Counted from the stretch's first letter, positions 39,312-54,100 are shown. The stretch: DNA of 64,000 nucleotides from Nemopilema nomurai (GCA_003864495.1 ML133443.1:2663670-2727669), one strand, 5' to 3'. The notes: generated from the letters alone by a model not told the origin. Program-made: numbers and translations.

Positions 39312-42300
39312 ATGACAGAAACTGCAGAGAAAGAAAAGCCAGAGGCAGATCTCGATACGAAGTATCTTGCTCATGACCTGTTTGTGCATGATCCGGCTTT
39401 CCCAGGTAGGTTCATAGCAGCAAGATGGGTGTGAGGCCACAGCCGATCCTTGTATTAACTGGTCACAGGTATTCCATTACCCTTGGCGTACGCCTTACCT
39501 GATACAAGCAATTGTTTGATATAAAGATTGATGTAATGGTGTAATCCATAAATTTCGTTAGCATTGCTAGCTTCGTCTAGCTACCTTCCGGTCCGATGTG
39601 AAAGCAAGCTTGTATTGCATCAGTAGATTCACACATGCCGCCTTCCTGTTCAATCAAGGACTTTCCGTTTTATTTCAGCGCATTTAACTTTTTGGACTTT
39701 TTTGCAAGAAAAAAGAACTTTGAAAAATGACAGTAGCAATAAGTTTGACCCATTAGTAAATGATCACCCACTACCTATCAATGGCAGTTTTTCGAATAAT
39801 TCTGACGGGGTGATTAAGAAAGTAAATGTGCCGACTATAGCACTGTAACTACTTGTTTATTGTAATCCACACTTTTCATCCACCTTAAATGGTCTTGAAC
39901 ATGTTGAAAAAGCAAAATTTATATCAAATTAATTTGCAACTAGAGGGGGGCTTATCAATTTGTTAAACAATGTGCATTTAATAATTTGTAGTTGTAAAAT
40001 GTCAGTCTAATTCAATCACAGCAATGTTAAACATTGCCCCACCCTAAAACATTGCTATTTTCAACAGTACAGCTTAAAAGCTGCACAGAGGTCTCCCATA
40101 TTCTTACAATGCTCGTCTAACAATCTGGTTTACAACTGAGTTGACATTCAAGTTATCTTGAATCATCATGTTTTGATTTTTAGTTGTGTAGGCTTTTTCT
40201 TTTATAACCACCATTTTGGTTCAAGTAAACCTACTTATTGTTTGATTTTGCATGCAGATGAAACAGAAAAAGAAGTCACAATATGTGGCATGAAAGAATC
40301 GGTAGTAAGGATTTTGTTTGGAATCATCATAGTGTTGGTTATATCCCTGTCCTGGGTGGCTGCAACACAATTTGCCATGAGAACGTACACAGCAACCTTC
40401 ACTGCCCCATATTTCACAACATGGTACACAACCTGCTTCATGACAATAGTGTTTCCACTGTTTAGCCTTCCACAGTTTTTCAAAAAGCAGCCATGGAGAT
40501 TCAAGGTTTTCTGCAGGTAATCATTAATTAAAATTAACTTTGTCATTGATTGAGTACACCTGATGGCATTTTTTCCGATGTCTACAGTGTAGACAGTTGC
40601 CCACAAAAAATTTTTATTCAGGTTCTTATTTCATAGCATTAGTTATATGGTTTAATGGCATGCATTCTTTATGACTTATAGAACATTCTATAGAGTATTG
40701 TGTTGTAGTATGGAAGATATTAGCCATAACTAAAGGGGGTGTGGGGGTACTCTGCAAGGAAACATTCTGTGAAAATGTCTTAATGGCCACACATTTAAGA
40801 AAAATTTCTTTAAAAATTTCTTTTAGAGGTTTTTGAAATTAATCAGGCTATGACAATGACAATGAAAGCAAGTCAGAGGCAAATCCTTTACCTTTATTCA
40901 AGTACCAAACTGACACAAAAACTGTACTGCATATCCTTTGCCCACATGTATTGGAAACAGCTACAAAGGGCATATTTGGAGCCCCCCATTTGTCCATTGT
41001 GTTGGATTCTGGTACCATAGTATAACATGACCCAATTCTCACTTGACAGCTCTGGTTCTCAAAATTCTGCTTATGAGGTCATGGCCCTCCAAACCCCCAT
41101 GCAAAGCTGTCACTGCTTTCTGTAAAGTTTATGCTAGGGTGGTCTTTCGGTAGCATGTAGTTGTCTTAGTGTAGCCCTTTTTTGTGTTCTCTGCATTATA
41201 ACATCTGATACAGTTTTCAATTTAGTTTTCATTCTGCTTTTCAGGGATAGTGCTAAGATATTTGGACCACGTGGTGTTTGCCTAATAAGCCTTGTCAAGT
41301 ACACTTTACCATTTTGCATCTTGTGGCTCGTAACCAACTACCTGTACATCCGGGCCCTTAAGGAGCTCAACCCAGCTGACGTCACCGCCATTTTCTCATC
41401 CGTCAGTGCCTTTGTTTACATTTTCTCTATTGCGTTCTTGAAAGAGAAGTTCTTCATTACCCGGGTAAGTGTATGGTATTATCTGCTGTTGTTTCTATTT
41501 TATTTTTTTGAGGCTTTTTGCGACTTTGGCTTTTGAAGTGTGGTTTTAGGCTGGCCAAAACTTTTAGGAACACTAATAATATCCTCTAGAAAAATATAGA
41601 AACTGTTAAATCTAGTGAAAACTTTGTACCAGTACTTGTTTCTTATTAAAACGCTTGGCACATTGATTATTTTCCAATCAATTTCTTATTGTTTCTAGAA
41701 CCATACGCTTGGGCCTAGTCTTCCCATTAACGGCATACTGACAATACATAGGCCATTTATACAGCCACTTATACATTGTTCAATATTGATAGATACTGGA
41801 CCATAGTCAGCATTCGCTTCAAAGAGTATCTCATCTTTCTACTCTGCATTGTTTGTTTCATGCAGGTGTTCCGTGGTTTAGCTCTGTTATAAATCTCTTG
41901 CTTTACTTATAAGTCTTAAGCACGATGCTAATTCATTATTGTACTGGTGACAAAGCACGCAGAGCTCCAATGAGTCCATTGTTTGCTTTTTGTTGTAGCT
42001 CGCAGCTGTGCTAATGTCAATTGGAGGCATCGTCTTGTTTGCGTCCACTTACGGTTTCAAGGGACCAACAGCTGTGGGCGTGGTGTTGACTGTCATAGCA
42101 GCTTCGGGATCAGCGTTATATCAGGTGACACATTCTTCCGCCTTAAATTGGCCTCTACCTTTCTCACAGATGAGTGAAAACTTTGATTTATATTTACTTA
42201 ACTCTAATTAGAGATTGCAAAGATAGGTTACTTGGTACTAAGTAGTCAAAATGGCAAGCCAATCTTGCTAATTTTTTGTCTTTCTGTTATGGAGTTTTCT

Positions 42301-43040
42301 AGTTTCCTTGAGTAAGTTTGATTTCATAATGAGCCAAAGTTTACGTTGGTCTCTCCCCTCCGATGCGCAGATTCTGTTTTTCTAAATTATCCCAAGCCTA
42401 TTAACAGTACTGGTTTCATCTTATTGTTTAGCTTGCCTTGCCTAGCTTTTTCATAACTTGGAGCTGACTTTTGATCACCCCCTAGCGAAGCAGTCTTAAA
42501 TATGCTTTGTATTTGCCTTGAAATAAAGTCTTCTTCCTTCTTCAGGTTATGTTCAAGGTAGTCGTTAAATCAGCTTCTGGCTCCCAAGTGGCACTTTTCC
42601 TCTCTCTGCTCGGCGTTTGCAATGTTCTCATCTTCTGGCTCGTGATCTTGCCATTCCATTTTACCAGTTACGAGAGAGTCGATTCGCCTAATATTCCTTG
42701 GCTCTACTTGAATGTCAGTGGCCTCTTGATTCTTGTATTCAACTACATGGTCAATTTTGGCATTGCTTTCACTTCTCCACTGTTTATCGCGCTTGGCACT
42801 CTATTGGGTACGCCGTTAAACGCTGTCACCGACTACATTTTCAACAACCAGTCCTTTGGCTACCACAAAATCATAGCAACGTGTTTGATCCTGGGAGGAT
42901 TCTCATTAATGCTTATACCGAATGATAAATTGCGTTCCTTCGAGCGACGACTTGTTTGTGCAAAAAATGAAGCAGAGGCGTCTGAAGAAATGGAAGCCAG
43001 CAACAAAATTTACGATGAAGACAAGTCAACAAGCATGTAG
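39312..43040 (+). CDS. SLC35F3/F4-like solute carrier
   Basis: The core exons are 40258-40516, 41245-41464, 41999-42124 and 42546-43040. A first exon at 39312-39405, starting MTETAEKEKPEADLD, joins the 40258 exon in phase and gives 397 residues. The protein is hydrophobic with about ten membrane segments in two EamA/DMT-type halves. Recognisable features are SLSWVAATQFA in the first segment, NYLYIRALKELNPADVTAIF, and ALYQVMFKVV at the start of the second half; the family ends in a charged tail (here DEDKSTSM). SLC35F3 has been proposed as a thiamine transporter in humans; the substrate of this protein cannot be read from sequence. The N-terminus is uncertain: a stop-free stretch at 39679-39821 has good splice borders and fits exon 1, but does not join the next exon in phase. 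An EamA-family call is secure; placement as F3 or F4 is less so. Confidence 0.88.
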
Positions 43041-45174
43041 GTTTTTTTCCTACCTGTTTAAATTTAAGTTATTGAAAATTATTACGTCTTGCAAATAATT
43101 GCAGTTTTAATTAAAAATGACAGGTTGATAAATTCTTGCAAGACTCTTGCAAGATTTTTTAGGAGATTTTAGAAAGAAATGACACATCATGGTTCCTTTT
43201 AGCGGCATCTTGTATTAAGCAATTGTTTCGTGTATCGTTAGAGTACATCAGTACCTCAGTTGCCGTTGTCTATAAGAGCTGTCTATAGAGGACTTTTGTT
43301 CCACATGGCTTATATGTATGACAGCTAAGCAATAACCAAAGCCTTTAGCGACTAACATGTCACATTAAAAGTTTAGTGATTACCAAAGTATAATTAGATA
43401 TCTAGACCAAGTTTTGAATAATTTTTTTATCCATTGCATGCAAAATTCACTTATGTGTCTGGACAATTGTATGCTATTGCAATTGCCAAAGTAATGCCTT
43501 GTTTGTTGTGTAATTTTTAAATAAAAATAAAAAATAGTGGGCTTGCATGCGTTTAGAATAAAGCCTTGAAGAGGTTTACCAGCTTGCAACGCTTTTCCAG
43601 TTAGTCCATCTTTAAGCTGTTCATTTTTTCTGCCAATTACTGCTTCCACTTTAACTGTACTTACTTTGGCGTGGGCAAGGAATCTCAGCGTTCCGCTTAA
43701 TGACCACGGAGGGCTTAAAAAAGGGCTGCATCAATATCAACAACACATCTTGTTTCGTGAAACGCGGTCCTGTTCTCAAGCAATCCATCAAAAGGTCACT
43801 GATAAACTTTCAACTCTTATTAGCTACTCAAAGTATATTGGAATAAAAAAGTTGACCCTTTGTATCGCATCGTCGTATCACCGATCCTTATTACATGCAT
43901 CAGAAACTGACAGTGATGCCTTCGGTCGAGACCGGAAAATGGTGAATCGAACTGAATCACCTTTACAATCATCAATCATATACAACCATGATTTCATTTC
44001 CGTCACTTCGTGGCCTTTTTAGACCATTTTTGGAAGAAATCTGCTAAAGTTTTTTTGACTTTCGTAGCATTGTGAACTATGAATAAAGGAATTATGACTG
44101 AATATAACTTAAAGGCTTTGCGATTGCTCTCTCGATACTAATTTGAAATAATTCCAGATTATTTACCTTAGTTAGAGACTTTTTTGAGTTTAGAGTCATT
44201 TCTTTGATCCTACCGGTTTGTAAATCAAGTTATCTGCATTGATACTGTTTGTGGTTATATTTTCATTTTTAGCTATGTTTTTATGTTACTTTTATCCAAT
44301 TATCTTTAATGCTGTTTCTGTAATAGCCATGTGTTCACTAGTATGTTTACTAGTTTCAGACTACTATGATTCATAGGTTATCTTATTTTAGCGCAATTTC
44401 AGTTTAGCATCACACTCAAATCAGTAATTCTATTCGTAAAGCACTAGTAAAACACCAAAAAGTTCTAAAACACCGCTTTGTATCGATAGCATATGGCAGT
44501 CAACTGTCGTATCTAGAAAACGATTTTGCATAACACCTTTTATTCTTTCATGCAATTTTGGCTGCTATCAACCTTTCCGCCATCACCTGCAAAGAAATGT
44601 CCTTACAAAGATATTGTATTGACTTACGGTGCTATCTAAGAAAAGGATTTTCACAAGATGTGAGTGTTTATGAAAGCTATTTTTATGAAGAAAAGATTCC
44701 TCAGCTTAAGAACCCTGCCAAAATTTGCCAATCTGGTAAAGTTGGATTGTGACTGAAATTGAGTTACACGCACGGTTATGCAAGTGCCCCTATTGAGCCG
44801 TTTTTAACCCGCCTAGATTAGCCAATACCAATTAATGCCACTTAATATCATCCTATTCCTTAATGCCGTGGTGAAAACTCGCATTCTGTTGTGTGCTGGT
44901 TTGACGTCACTAACTTTAGCTTTGGCCCCATCCAGTTGTGTTGTCCTAACTGGTACTGTTTTGTATAACTCCTTTTTGTTTTTATCGTTCTCATGCAAAT
45001 TGTAATAGCTACATTGTTTTATAGGTATTCTAATACAGAGATCATTCTTTTTGGAACAGTGGTTCTCTCCCTTTTTGTCCCTTCTTCATATTTTCAACGT
45101 CAAATTTCCTTCCAAATCTTTCAGTCAAATCAACCAAACGAATGATTTCACTAACAAAACCAGGATTTCAAACA
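43041..45174. other. SLC35F-like 3' UTR and spacer before the satellite
   Basis: After the stop at 43040 there is an AATAAA at about 43520 and another at about 44086, either of which could end the transcript. I see no coding exon up to the satellite boundary at 45175. The last 40 bases before the boundary are unique sequence without obvious terminal repeats or a target duplication. Confidence 0.5.
43520..43525 (+). terminator. Possible poly(A) signal of the SLC35F-like gene
   Basis: AATAAA in an A-rich stretch, 480 bases after the stop codon at 43038-43040. A second AATAAA at about 44086 is an alternative. Confidence 0.4.
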
Positions 45175-48100
45175 CTTTTTAGTATTGCCCCGCGAGCCTC
45201 AAAAAGCAAGGTTATAGCCATGCAAAAATGACTGTTTTTCGACCCAATTTATTTTTGCATAAAATCGATGTAGATGCAATCTACACTTCAAATGAGTGCT
45301 TTTGATGTGCTGCAATCGATAATTGGAGTTCTGGTTCACGAGCAATGACGCTTTTTAGTACTGCCCCGCGAGCCTCAAAAAGTAAGGTTATAGCCTTGCA
45401 AAAATGACTGTTTTTCGACCAATTTATTTTTGCATAAAATCGATGTAGATGCAATCTACACTTCAAATGAGTGCTTTTGATGTGCTGCAATCGATAATTG
45501 GAGTTCTGGTTCACGAGCAATGACGCTTTTTAGTACTGCCCCGCGAGCCTCAAAAAGTAAGGTTATAGCCTTGCAAAAATGACTGTTTTTCGACCAAATT
45601 TATTTTTGCATAAAATCGATGTAGATGCAATCTACACTTCAAATGAGTGCTTTTGATGTGCTGCAATCGATAATTGGAGTTCTGGTTCACGAGCAATGAC
45701 GCTTTTTAGTACTGCCCCGCGAGCCTCAAAAAGTAAGGTTATAGCCTTGCAAAAATGACTGTTTTTCGACCAATTTATTTTTGCATAAAATCGATGTAGA
45801 TGCAATCTAGACTTGAAATGAGTGCTTTTGATGTGCTGCAATCGATAATTGGAGTTCTGGTTCACGAGCAATGACGCTTTTTAGTACTGCCCCGCGAGCC
45901 TCAAAAAGTAAGGTTATAGCCTTGCAAAAATGACTGTTTTTCGACCAAATTTATTTTTGCATAAAATCGATGTAGATGCAATCTAGACTTCAAATGAGTG
46001 CTTTTGATGTGCTGCAATCGATAATTGGAGTTCTGGTTCACGAGCAATGACGCTTTTTAGTACTGCCCCGGAGCCTCAAAAAGTAAGGTTATAGCCTTGC
46101 AAAAATGACTGTTTTTCGACCAAATTTATTTTTGCATAAAATCGATGTAGATGCAATCTACACTTCAAATGAGTGCTTTTGATGTGCTGCAATCGATAAT
46201 TGGAGTTCTGGTTCACGAGCAATGACGCTTTTTAGTACTGCCGCGAGCCTCAAAAAGTAAGGTTATAGCCTTGCAAAAATGACTGTTTTTCGACCAATTT
46301 ATTTTTGCATAAAATCGATGTAGATGCAATCTACACTTCAAATGAGTGCTTTTGATGTGCTGCAATCGATAATTGGAGTTCTGGTTCACGAGCAATGACG
46401 CTTTTTAGTACTGCCCCGCGAGCCTCAAAAAGTAAGGTTATAGCCTTGCAAAAATGACTGTTTTTCGACCAAATTTATTTTTGCATAAAATCGATGTAGA
46501 TGCAATCTACACTTCAAATGAGTGCTTTTGATGTGCTGCAATCGATAATTGGAGTTCTGGTTCACGAGCAATGACGCTTTTTAGTACTGCCCGCGAGCCT
46601 CAAAAAGTAAGGTTATAGCCTTGCAAAAATGACTGTTTTTCGACCAATTTATTTTTGCATAAAATCGATGTAGATGCAATCTACACTTCAAATGAGTGCT
46701 TTTGATGTGCTGCAATCGATAATTGGAGTTTGGTTCACGAGCAATGACGCTTTTTAGTACTGCCCCGCGAGCCTCAAAAAGTAAGGTTATAGCCTTGCAA
46801 AAATGACTGTTTTTCGACCAATTTATTTTTGCATAAAATCGATGTAGATGCAATCTACACTTCAAATGAGTGCTTTTGATGTGCTGCAATCGATAATTGG
46901 AGTTCTGGTTCACGAGCAATGACGCTTTTTAGTACTGCCGCGAGCCTCAAAAAGTAAGGTTATAGCCTTGCAAAAATGACTGTTTTTCGACCAAATTTAT
47001 TTTTGCATAAAATCGATGTAGATGCAATCTACACTTCAAATGAGTGCTTTTGATGTGCTGCAATCGATAATTGGAGTCTGGTTCACGAGCAATGACGCTT
47101 TTTAGTACTGCCCCGCGAGCCTCAAAAAGTAAGGTTATAGCCTTGCAAAAATGACTGTTTTTCGACCAAATTTATTTTTGCATAAAATCGATGTAGATGC
47201 AATCTACACTTCAAATGAGTGCTTTTGATGTGCTGCAATCGATAATTGGAGTCTGGTTCACGAGCAATGACGCTTTTTAGTACTGCCCGCGAGCCTCAAA
47301 AAGTAAGGTTATAGCCTTGCAAAAATGACTGTTTTTCGACCAAATTTATTTTTGCATAAAACGATGTAGATGCAATCTACACTTCAAATGAGTGCTTTTG
47401 ATGTGCTGCAATCGATAATTGGAGTTCTGGTTCACGAGCAATGACGCTTTTTAGTACTGCCCCGCGAGCCTCAAAAAGTAAGGTTATAGCCTTGCAAAAA
47501 TGACTGTTTTTCGACCAAATTTATTTTTGCATAAAATCGATGTAGATGCAATCTACACTTCAAATGAGTGCTTTTGATGTGCTGCAATCGATAATTGGAG
47601 TTCTGGTTCACGAGCAATGACGCTTTTTAGTACTGCCCCGCGAGCCTCAAAAAGTAAGGTTATAGCCTTGCAAAAATGACTGTTTTTCGACCAAATTTAT
47701 TTTTGCATAAAACGATGTAGATGCAATCTACACTTCAAATGAGTGCTTTTGATGTGCTGCAATCGATAATTGGAGTTCTGGTTCACGAGCAATGACGCTT
47801 TTTAGTACTGCCCGCGAGCCTCAAAAAGTAAGGTTATAGCCTTGCAAAAATGACTGTTTTTCGACCAAATTTATTTTTGCATAAAATCGATGTAGATGCA
47901 ATCTACACTTCAAATGAGTGCTTTTGATGTGCTGCAATCGATAATTGGAGTTCTGGTTCACGAGCAATGACGCTTTTTAGTACTGCCCCGGAGCCTCAAA
48001 AAGTAAGGTTATAGCCTTGCAAAAATGACTGTTTTTCGACCAAATTTATTTTTGCATAAAATCGATGTAGATGCAATCTACACTTCAAATGAGTGCTTTT

Positions 48101-51100
48101 GATGTGCTGCAATCGATAATTGGAGTCTGGTTCACGAGCAATGACGCTTTTTAGTACTGCCCCGCGAGCCTCAAAAAGTAAGGTTATAGCCTTGCAAAAA
48201 TGACTGTTTTTCGACCAAATTTATTTTTGCATAAAATCGATGTAGATGCAATCTACACTTCAAATGAGTGCTTTTGATGTGCTGCAATCGATAATTGGAG
48301 TCTGGTTCACGAGCAATGACGCTTTTTAGTACTGCCCCGCGAGCCTCAAAAAGTAAGGTTATAGCCTTGCAAAAATGACTGTTTTTCGACCAAATTTATT
48401 TTTGCATAAAACGATGTAGATGCAATCTACACTTCAAATGAGTGCTTTTGATGTGCTGCAATCGATAATTGGAGTCTGGTTCACGAGCAATGACGCTTTT
48501 TAGTACTGCCCCGCGAGCCTCAAAAAGTAAGGTTATAGCCTTGCAAAAATGACTGTTTTTCGACCAAATTTATTTTTGCATAAAACGATGTAGATGCAAT
48601 CTACACTTCAAATGAGTGCTTTTGATGTGCTGCAATCGATAATTGGAGTCTGGTTCACGAGCAATGACGCTTTTTAGTACTGCCCCGCGAGCCTCAAAAA
48701 GTAAGGTTATAGCCTTGCAAAAATGACTGTTTTTCGACCAAATTTATTTTTGCATAAAACGATGTAGATGCAATCTACACTTCAAATGAGTGCTTTTGAT
48801 GTGCTGCAATCGATAATTGGAGTTCTGGTTCACGAGCAATGACGCTTTTTAGTACTGCCCGCGAGCCTCAAAAAGTAAGGTTATAGCCTTGCAAAAATGA
48901 CTGTTTTTCGACCAAATTTATTTTTGCATAAAATCGATGTAGATGCAATCTACACTTCAAATGAGTGCTTTTGATGTGCTGCAATCGATAATTGGAGTCT
49001 GGTTCACGAGCAATGACGCTTTTTAGTACTGCCCCGCGAGCCTCAAAAAGTAAGGTTATAGCCTTGCAAAAATGACTGTTTTTCGACCAAATTTATTTTT
49101 GCATAAAATCGATGTAGATGCAATCTACACTTCAAATGAGTGCTTTTGATGTGCTGCAATCGATAATTGGAGTTCTGGTTCACGAGCAATGACGCTTTTT
49201 AGTACTGCCCGCGAGCCTCAAAAAGTAAGGTTATAGCCTTGCAAAAATGACTGTTTTTCGACCAATTTATTTTTGCATAAAACGATGTAGATGCAATCTA
49301 CACTTGAAATGAGTGCTTTTGATGTGCTGCAATCGATAATTGGAGTTCTGGTTCACGAGCAATGACGCTTTTTAGTACTGCCCGCGAGCCTCAAAAAGTA
49401 AGGTTATAGCCTTGCAAAAATGACTGTTTTTCGACCAAATTTATTTTTGCATAAAATCGATGTAGATGCAATCTACACTTCAAATGAGTGCTTTTGATGT
49501 GCTGCAATCGATAATTGGAGTTCTGGTTCACGAGCAATGACGCTTTTTAGTACTGCCCCGCGAGCCTCAAAAAGTAAGGTTATAGCCTTGCAAAAATGAC
49601 TGTTTTTCGACCAAATTTATTTTTGCATAAAATCGATGTAGATGCAATCTACACTTCAAATGAGTGCTTTTGATGTGCTGCAATCGATAATTGGAGTTCT
49701 GGTTCACGAGCAATGACGCTTTTTAGTACTGCCCGCGAGCCTCAAAAAGTAAGGTTATAGCCTTGCAAAAATGACTGTTTTTCGACCAAATTTATTTTTG
49801 CATAAAATCGATGTAGATGCAATCTACACTTCAAATGAGTGCTTTTGATGTGCTGCAATCGATAATTGGAGTCTGGTTCACGAGCAATGACGCTTTTTAG
49901 TACTGCCCGCGAGCCTCAAAAAGTAAGGTTATAGCCTTGCAAAAATGACTGTTTTTCGACCAAATTTATTTTTGCATAAAACGATGTAGATGCAATCTAC
50001 ACTTCAAATGAGTGCTTTTGATGTGCTGCAATCGATAATTGGAGTTCTGGTTCACGAGCAATGACGCTTTTTAGTACTGCCCGCGAGCCTCAAAAAGTAA
50101 GGTTATAGCCTTGCAAAAATGACTGTTTTTCGACCAAATTTATTTTTGCATAAAATCGATGTAGATGCAATCTACACTTCAAATGAGTGCTTTTGATGTG
50201 CTGCAATCGATAATTGGAGTCTGGTTCACGAGCAATGACGCTTTTTAGTACTGCCCGCGAGCCTCAAAAAGTAAGGTTATAGCCTTGCAAAAATGACTGT
50301 TTTTCGACCAAATTTATTTTTGCATAAAATCGATGTAGATGCAATCTACACTTCAAATGAGTGCTTTTGATGTGCTGCAATCGATAATTGGAGTTCTGGT
50401 TCACGAGCAATGACGCTTTTTAGTACTGCCCGCGAGCCTCAAAAAGTAAGGTTATAGCCTTGCAAAAATGACTGTTTTTCGACCAAATTTATTTTTGCAT
50501 AAAACGATGTAGATGCAATCTACACTTCAAATGAGTGCTTTTGATGTGCTGCAATCGATAATTGGAGTTCTGGTTCACGAGCAATGACGCTTTTTAGTAC
50601 TGCCCGCGAGCCTCAAAAAGTAAGGTTATAGCCTTGCAAAAATGACTGTTTTTCGACCAAATTTATTTTTGCATAAAACGATGTAGATGCAATCTACACT
50701 TCAAATGAGTGCTTTTGATGTGCTGCAATCGATAATTGGAGTTCTGGTTCACGAGCAATGACGCTTTTTAGTACTGCCCCGCGAGCCTCAAAAAGTAAGG
50801 TTATAGCCTTGCAAAAATGACTGTTTTTCGACCAAATTTATTTTTGCATAAAATCGATGTAGATGCAATCTACACTTCAAATGAGTGCTTTTGATGTGCT
50901 GCAATCGATAATTGGAGTTCTGGTTCACGAGCAATGACGCTTTTTAGTACTGCCCCGCGAGCCTCAAAAAGTAAGGTTATAGCCTTGCAAAAATGACTGT
51001 TTTTCGACCAAATTTATTTTTGCATAAAACGATGTAGATGCAATCTACACTTCAAATGAGTGCTTTTGATGTGCTGCAATCGATAATTGGAGTCTGGTTC

Positions 51101-54100
51101 ACGAGCAATGACGCTTTTTAGTACTGCCCGCGAGCCTCAAAAAGTAAGGTTATAGCCTTGCAAAAATGACTGTTTTTCGACCAAATTTATTTTTGCATAA
51201 AATCGATGTAGATGCAATCTACACTTCAAATGAGTGCTTTTGATGTGCTGCAATCGATAATTGGAGTTCTGGTTCACGAGCAATGACGCTTTTTAGTACT
51301 GCCCCGCGAGCCTCAAAAAGTAAGGTTATAGCCTTGCAAAAATGACTGTTTTTCGACCAAATTTATTTTTGCATAAAATCGATGTAGATGCAATCTACAC
51401 TTCAAATGAGTGCTTTTGATGTGCTGCAATCGATAATTGGAGTTCTGGTTCACGAGCAATGACGCTTTTTAGTACTGCCCCGCGAGCCTCAAAAAGTAAG
51501 GTTATAGCCTTGCAAAAATGACTGTTTTTCGACCAAATTTATTTTTGCATAAAACGATGTAGATGCAATCTACACTTCAAATGAGTGCTTTTGATGTGCT
51601 GCAATCGATAATTGGAGTTCTGGTTCACGAGCAATGACGCTTTTTAGTACTGCCCCGCGAGCCTCAAAAAGTAAGGTTATAGCCTTGCAAAAATGACTGT
51701 TTTTCGACCAAATTTATTTTTGCATAAAACGATGTAGATGCAATCTACACTTCAAATGAGTGCTTTTGATGTGCTGCAATCGATAATTGGAGTTCTGGTT
51801 CACGAGCAATGACGCTTTTTAGTACTGCCCCGCGAGCCTCAAAAAGTAAGGTTATAGCCTTGCAAAAATGACTGTTTTTCGACCAAATTTATTTTTGCAT
51901 AAAACGATGTAGATGCAATCTACACTTCAAATGAGTGCTTTTGATGTGCTGCAATCGATAATTGGAGTTCTGGTTCACGAGCAATGACGCTTTTTAGTAC
52001 TGCCCGCGAGCCTCAAAAAGTAAGGTTATAGCCTTGCAAAAATGACTGTTTTTCGACCAAATTTATTTTTGCATAAAACGATGTAGATGCAATCTACACT
52101 TCAAATGAGTGCTTTTGATGTGCTGCAATCGATAATTGGAGTTCTGGTTCACGAGCAATGACGCTTTTTAGTACTGCCCCGCGAGCCTCAAAAAGTAAGG
52201 TTATAGCCTTGCAAAAATGACTGTTTTTCGACCAAATTTATTTTTGCATAAAACGATGTAGATGCAATCTACACTTCAAATGAGTGCTTTTGATGTGCTG
52301 CAATCGATAATTGGAGTTCTGGTTCACGAGCAATGACGCTTTTTAGTACTGCCCGCGAGCCTCAAAAAGTAAGGTTATAGCCTTGCAAAAATGACTGTTT
52401 TTCGACCAAATTTATTTTTGCATAAAACGATGTAGATGCAATCTACACTTCAAATGAGTGCTTTTGATGTGCTGCAATCGATAATTGGAGTTCTGGTTCA
52501 CGAGCAATGACGCTTTTTAGTACTGCCCCGCGAGCCTCAAAAAGTAAGGTTATAGCCTTGCAAAAATGACTGTTTTTCGACCAAATTTATTTTTGCATAA
52601 AACGATGTAGATGCAATCTACACTTCAAATGAGTGCTTTTGATGTGCTGCAATCGATAATTGGAGTCTGGTTCACGAGCAATGACGCTTTTTAGTACTGC
52701 CCCGGCCTCAAAAAGTAAGGTTATAGCCTTGCAAAAATGACTGTTTTTCGACCAAATTTATTTTTGCATAAAACGATGTAGATGCAATCTACACTTCAAA
52801 TGAGTGCTTTTGATGTGCTGCAATCGATAATTGGAGTCTGGTTCACGAGCAATGACGCTTTTTAGTACTGCCCGCGAGCCTCAAAAAGTAAGGTTATAGC
52901 CTTGCAAAAATGACTGTTTTTCGACCAAATTTATTTTTGCATAAAACGATGTAGATGCAATCTACACTTCAAATGAGTGCTTTTGATGTGCTGCAATCGA
53001 TAATTGGAGTTCTGGTTCACGAGCAATGACGCTTTTTAGTACTGCCCCGCGAGCCTCAAAAAGTAAGGTTATAGCCTTGCAAAAATGACTGTTTTTCGAC
53101 CAAATTTATTTTTGCATAAAACGATGTAGATGCAATCTACACTTCAAATGAGTGCTTTTGATGTGCTGCAATCGATAATTGGAGTTCTGGTTCACGAGCA
53201 ATGACGCTTTTTAGTACTGCCCGCGAGCCTCAAAAAGTAAGGTTATAGCCTTGCAAAAATGACTGTTTTTCGACCAAATTTATTTTTGCATAAAACGATG
53301 TAGATGCAATCTACACTTCAAATGAGTGCTTTTGATGTGCTGCAATCGATAATTGGAGTTCTGGTTCACGAGCAATGACGCTTTTTAGTACTGCCCCGCG
53401 AGCCTCAAAAAGTAAGGTTATAGCCTTGCAAAAATGACTGTTTTTCGACCAAATTTATTTTTGCATAAAACGATGTAGATGCAATCTACACTTCAAATGA
53501 GTGCTTTTGATGTGCTGCAATCGATAATTGGAGTCTGGTTCACGAGCAATGACGCTTTTTAGTACTGCCCCGCGAGCCTCAAAAAGTAAGGTTATAGCCT
53601 TGCAAAAATGACTGTTTTTCGACCAAATTTATTTTTGCATAAAACGATGTAGATGCAATCTACACTTCAAATGAGTGCTTTTGATGTGCTGCAATCGATA
53701 ATTGGAGTTCTGGTTCACGAGCAATGACGCTTTTTAGTACTGCCCGCGAGCCTCAAAAAGTAAGGTTATAGCCTTGCAAAAATGACTGTTTTTCGACCAA
53801 ATTTATTTTTGCATAAAACGATGTAGATGCAATCTACACTTCAAATGAGTGCTTTTGATGTGCTGCAATCGATAATTGGAGTTCTGGTTCACGAGCAATG
53901 ACGCTTTTTAGTACTGCCCGCGAGCCTCAAAAAGTAAGGTTATAGCCTTGCAAAAATGACTGTTTTTCGACCAAATTTATTTTTGCATAAAACGATGTAG
54001 ATGCAATCTACACTTCAAATGAGTGCTTTTGATGTGCTGCAATCGATAATTGGAGTTCTGGTTCACGAGCAATGACGCTTTTTAGTACTGCCCCGCGAGC

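Noticed and set aside
40178..40238. Candidate exon after TTTTTAG at 40183 to bridge the SLC35F-like phase problem
   Set aside because: In the required frame it reaches a stop (TAA) after seven codons.
40235..40606. 123-codon minus-strand frame
   Set aside because: It is antisense to the SLC35F-like exon 40258-40516, which has family-level support.
45281..46919. Repeated minus-strand open frames of 60-112 codons in the satellite
   Set aside because: They recur once per monomer, are broken by one-base indels in most monomers and have no start or promoter context. They are a by-product of the repeat.
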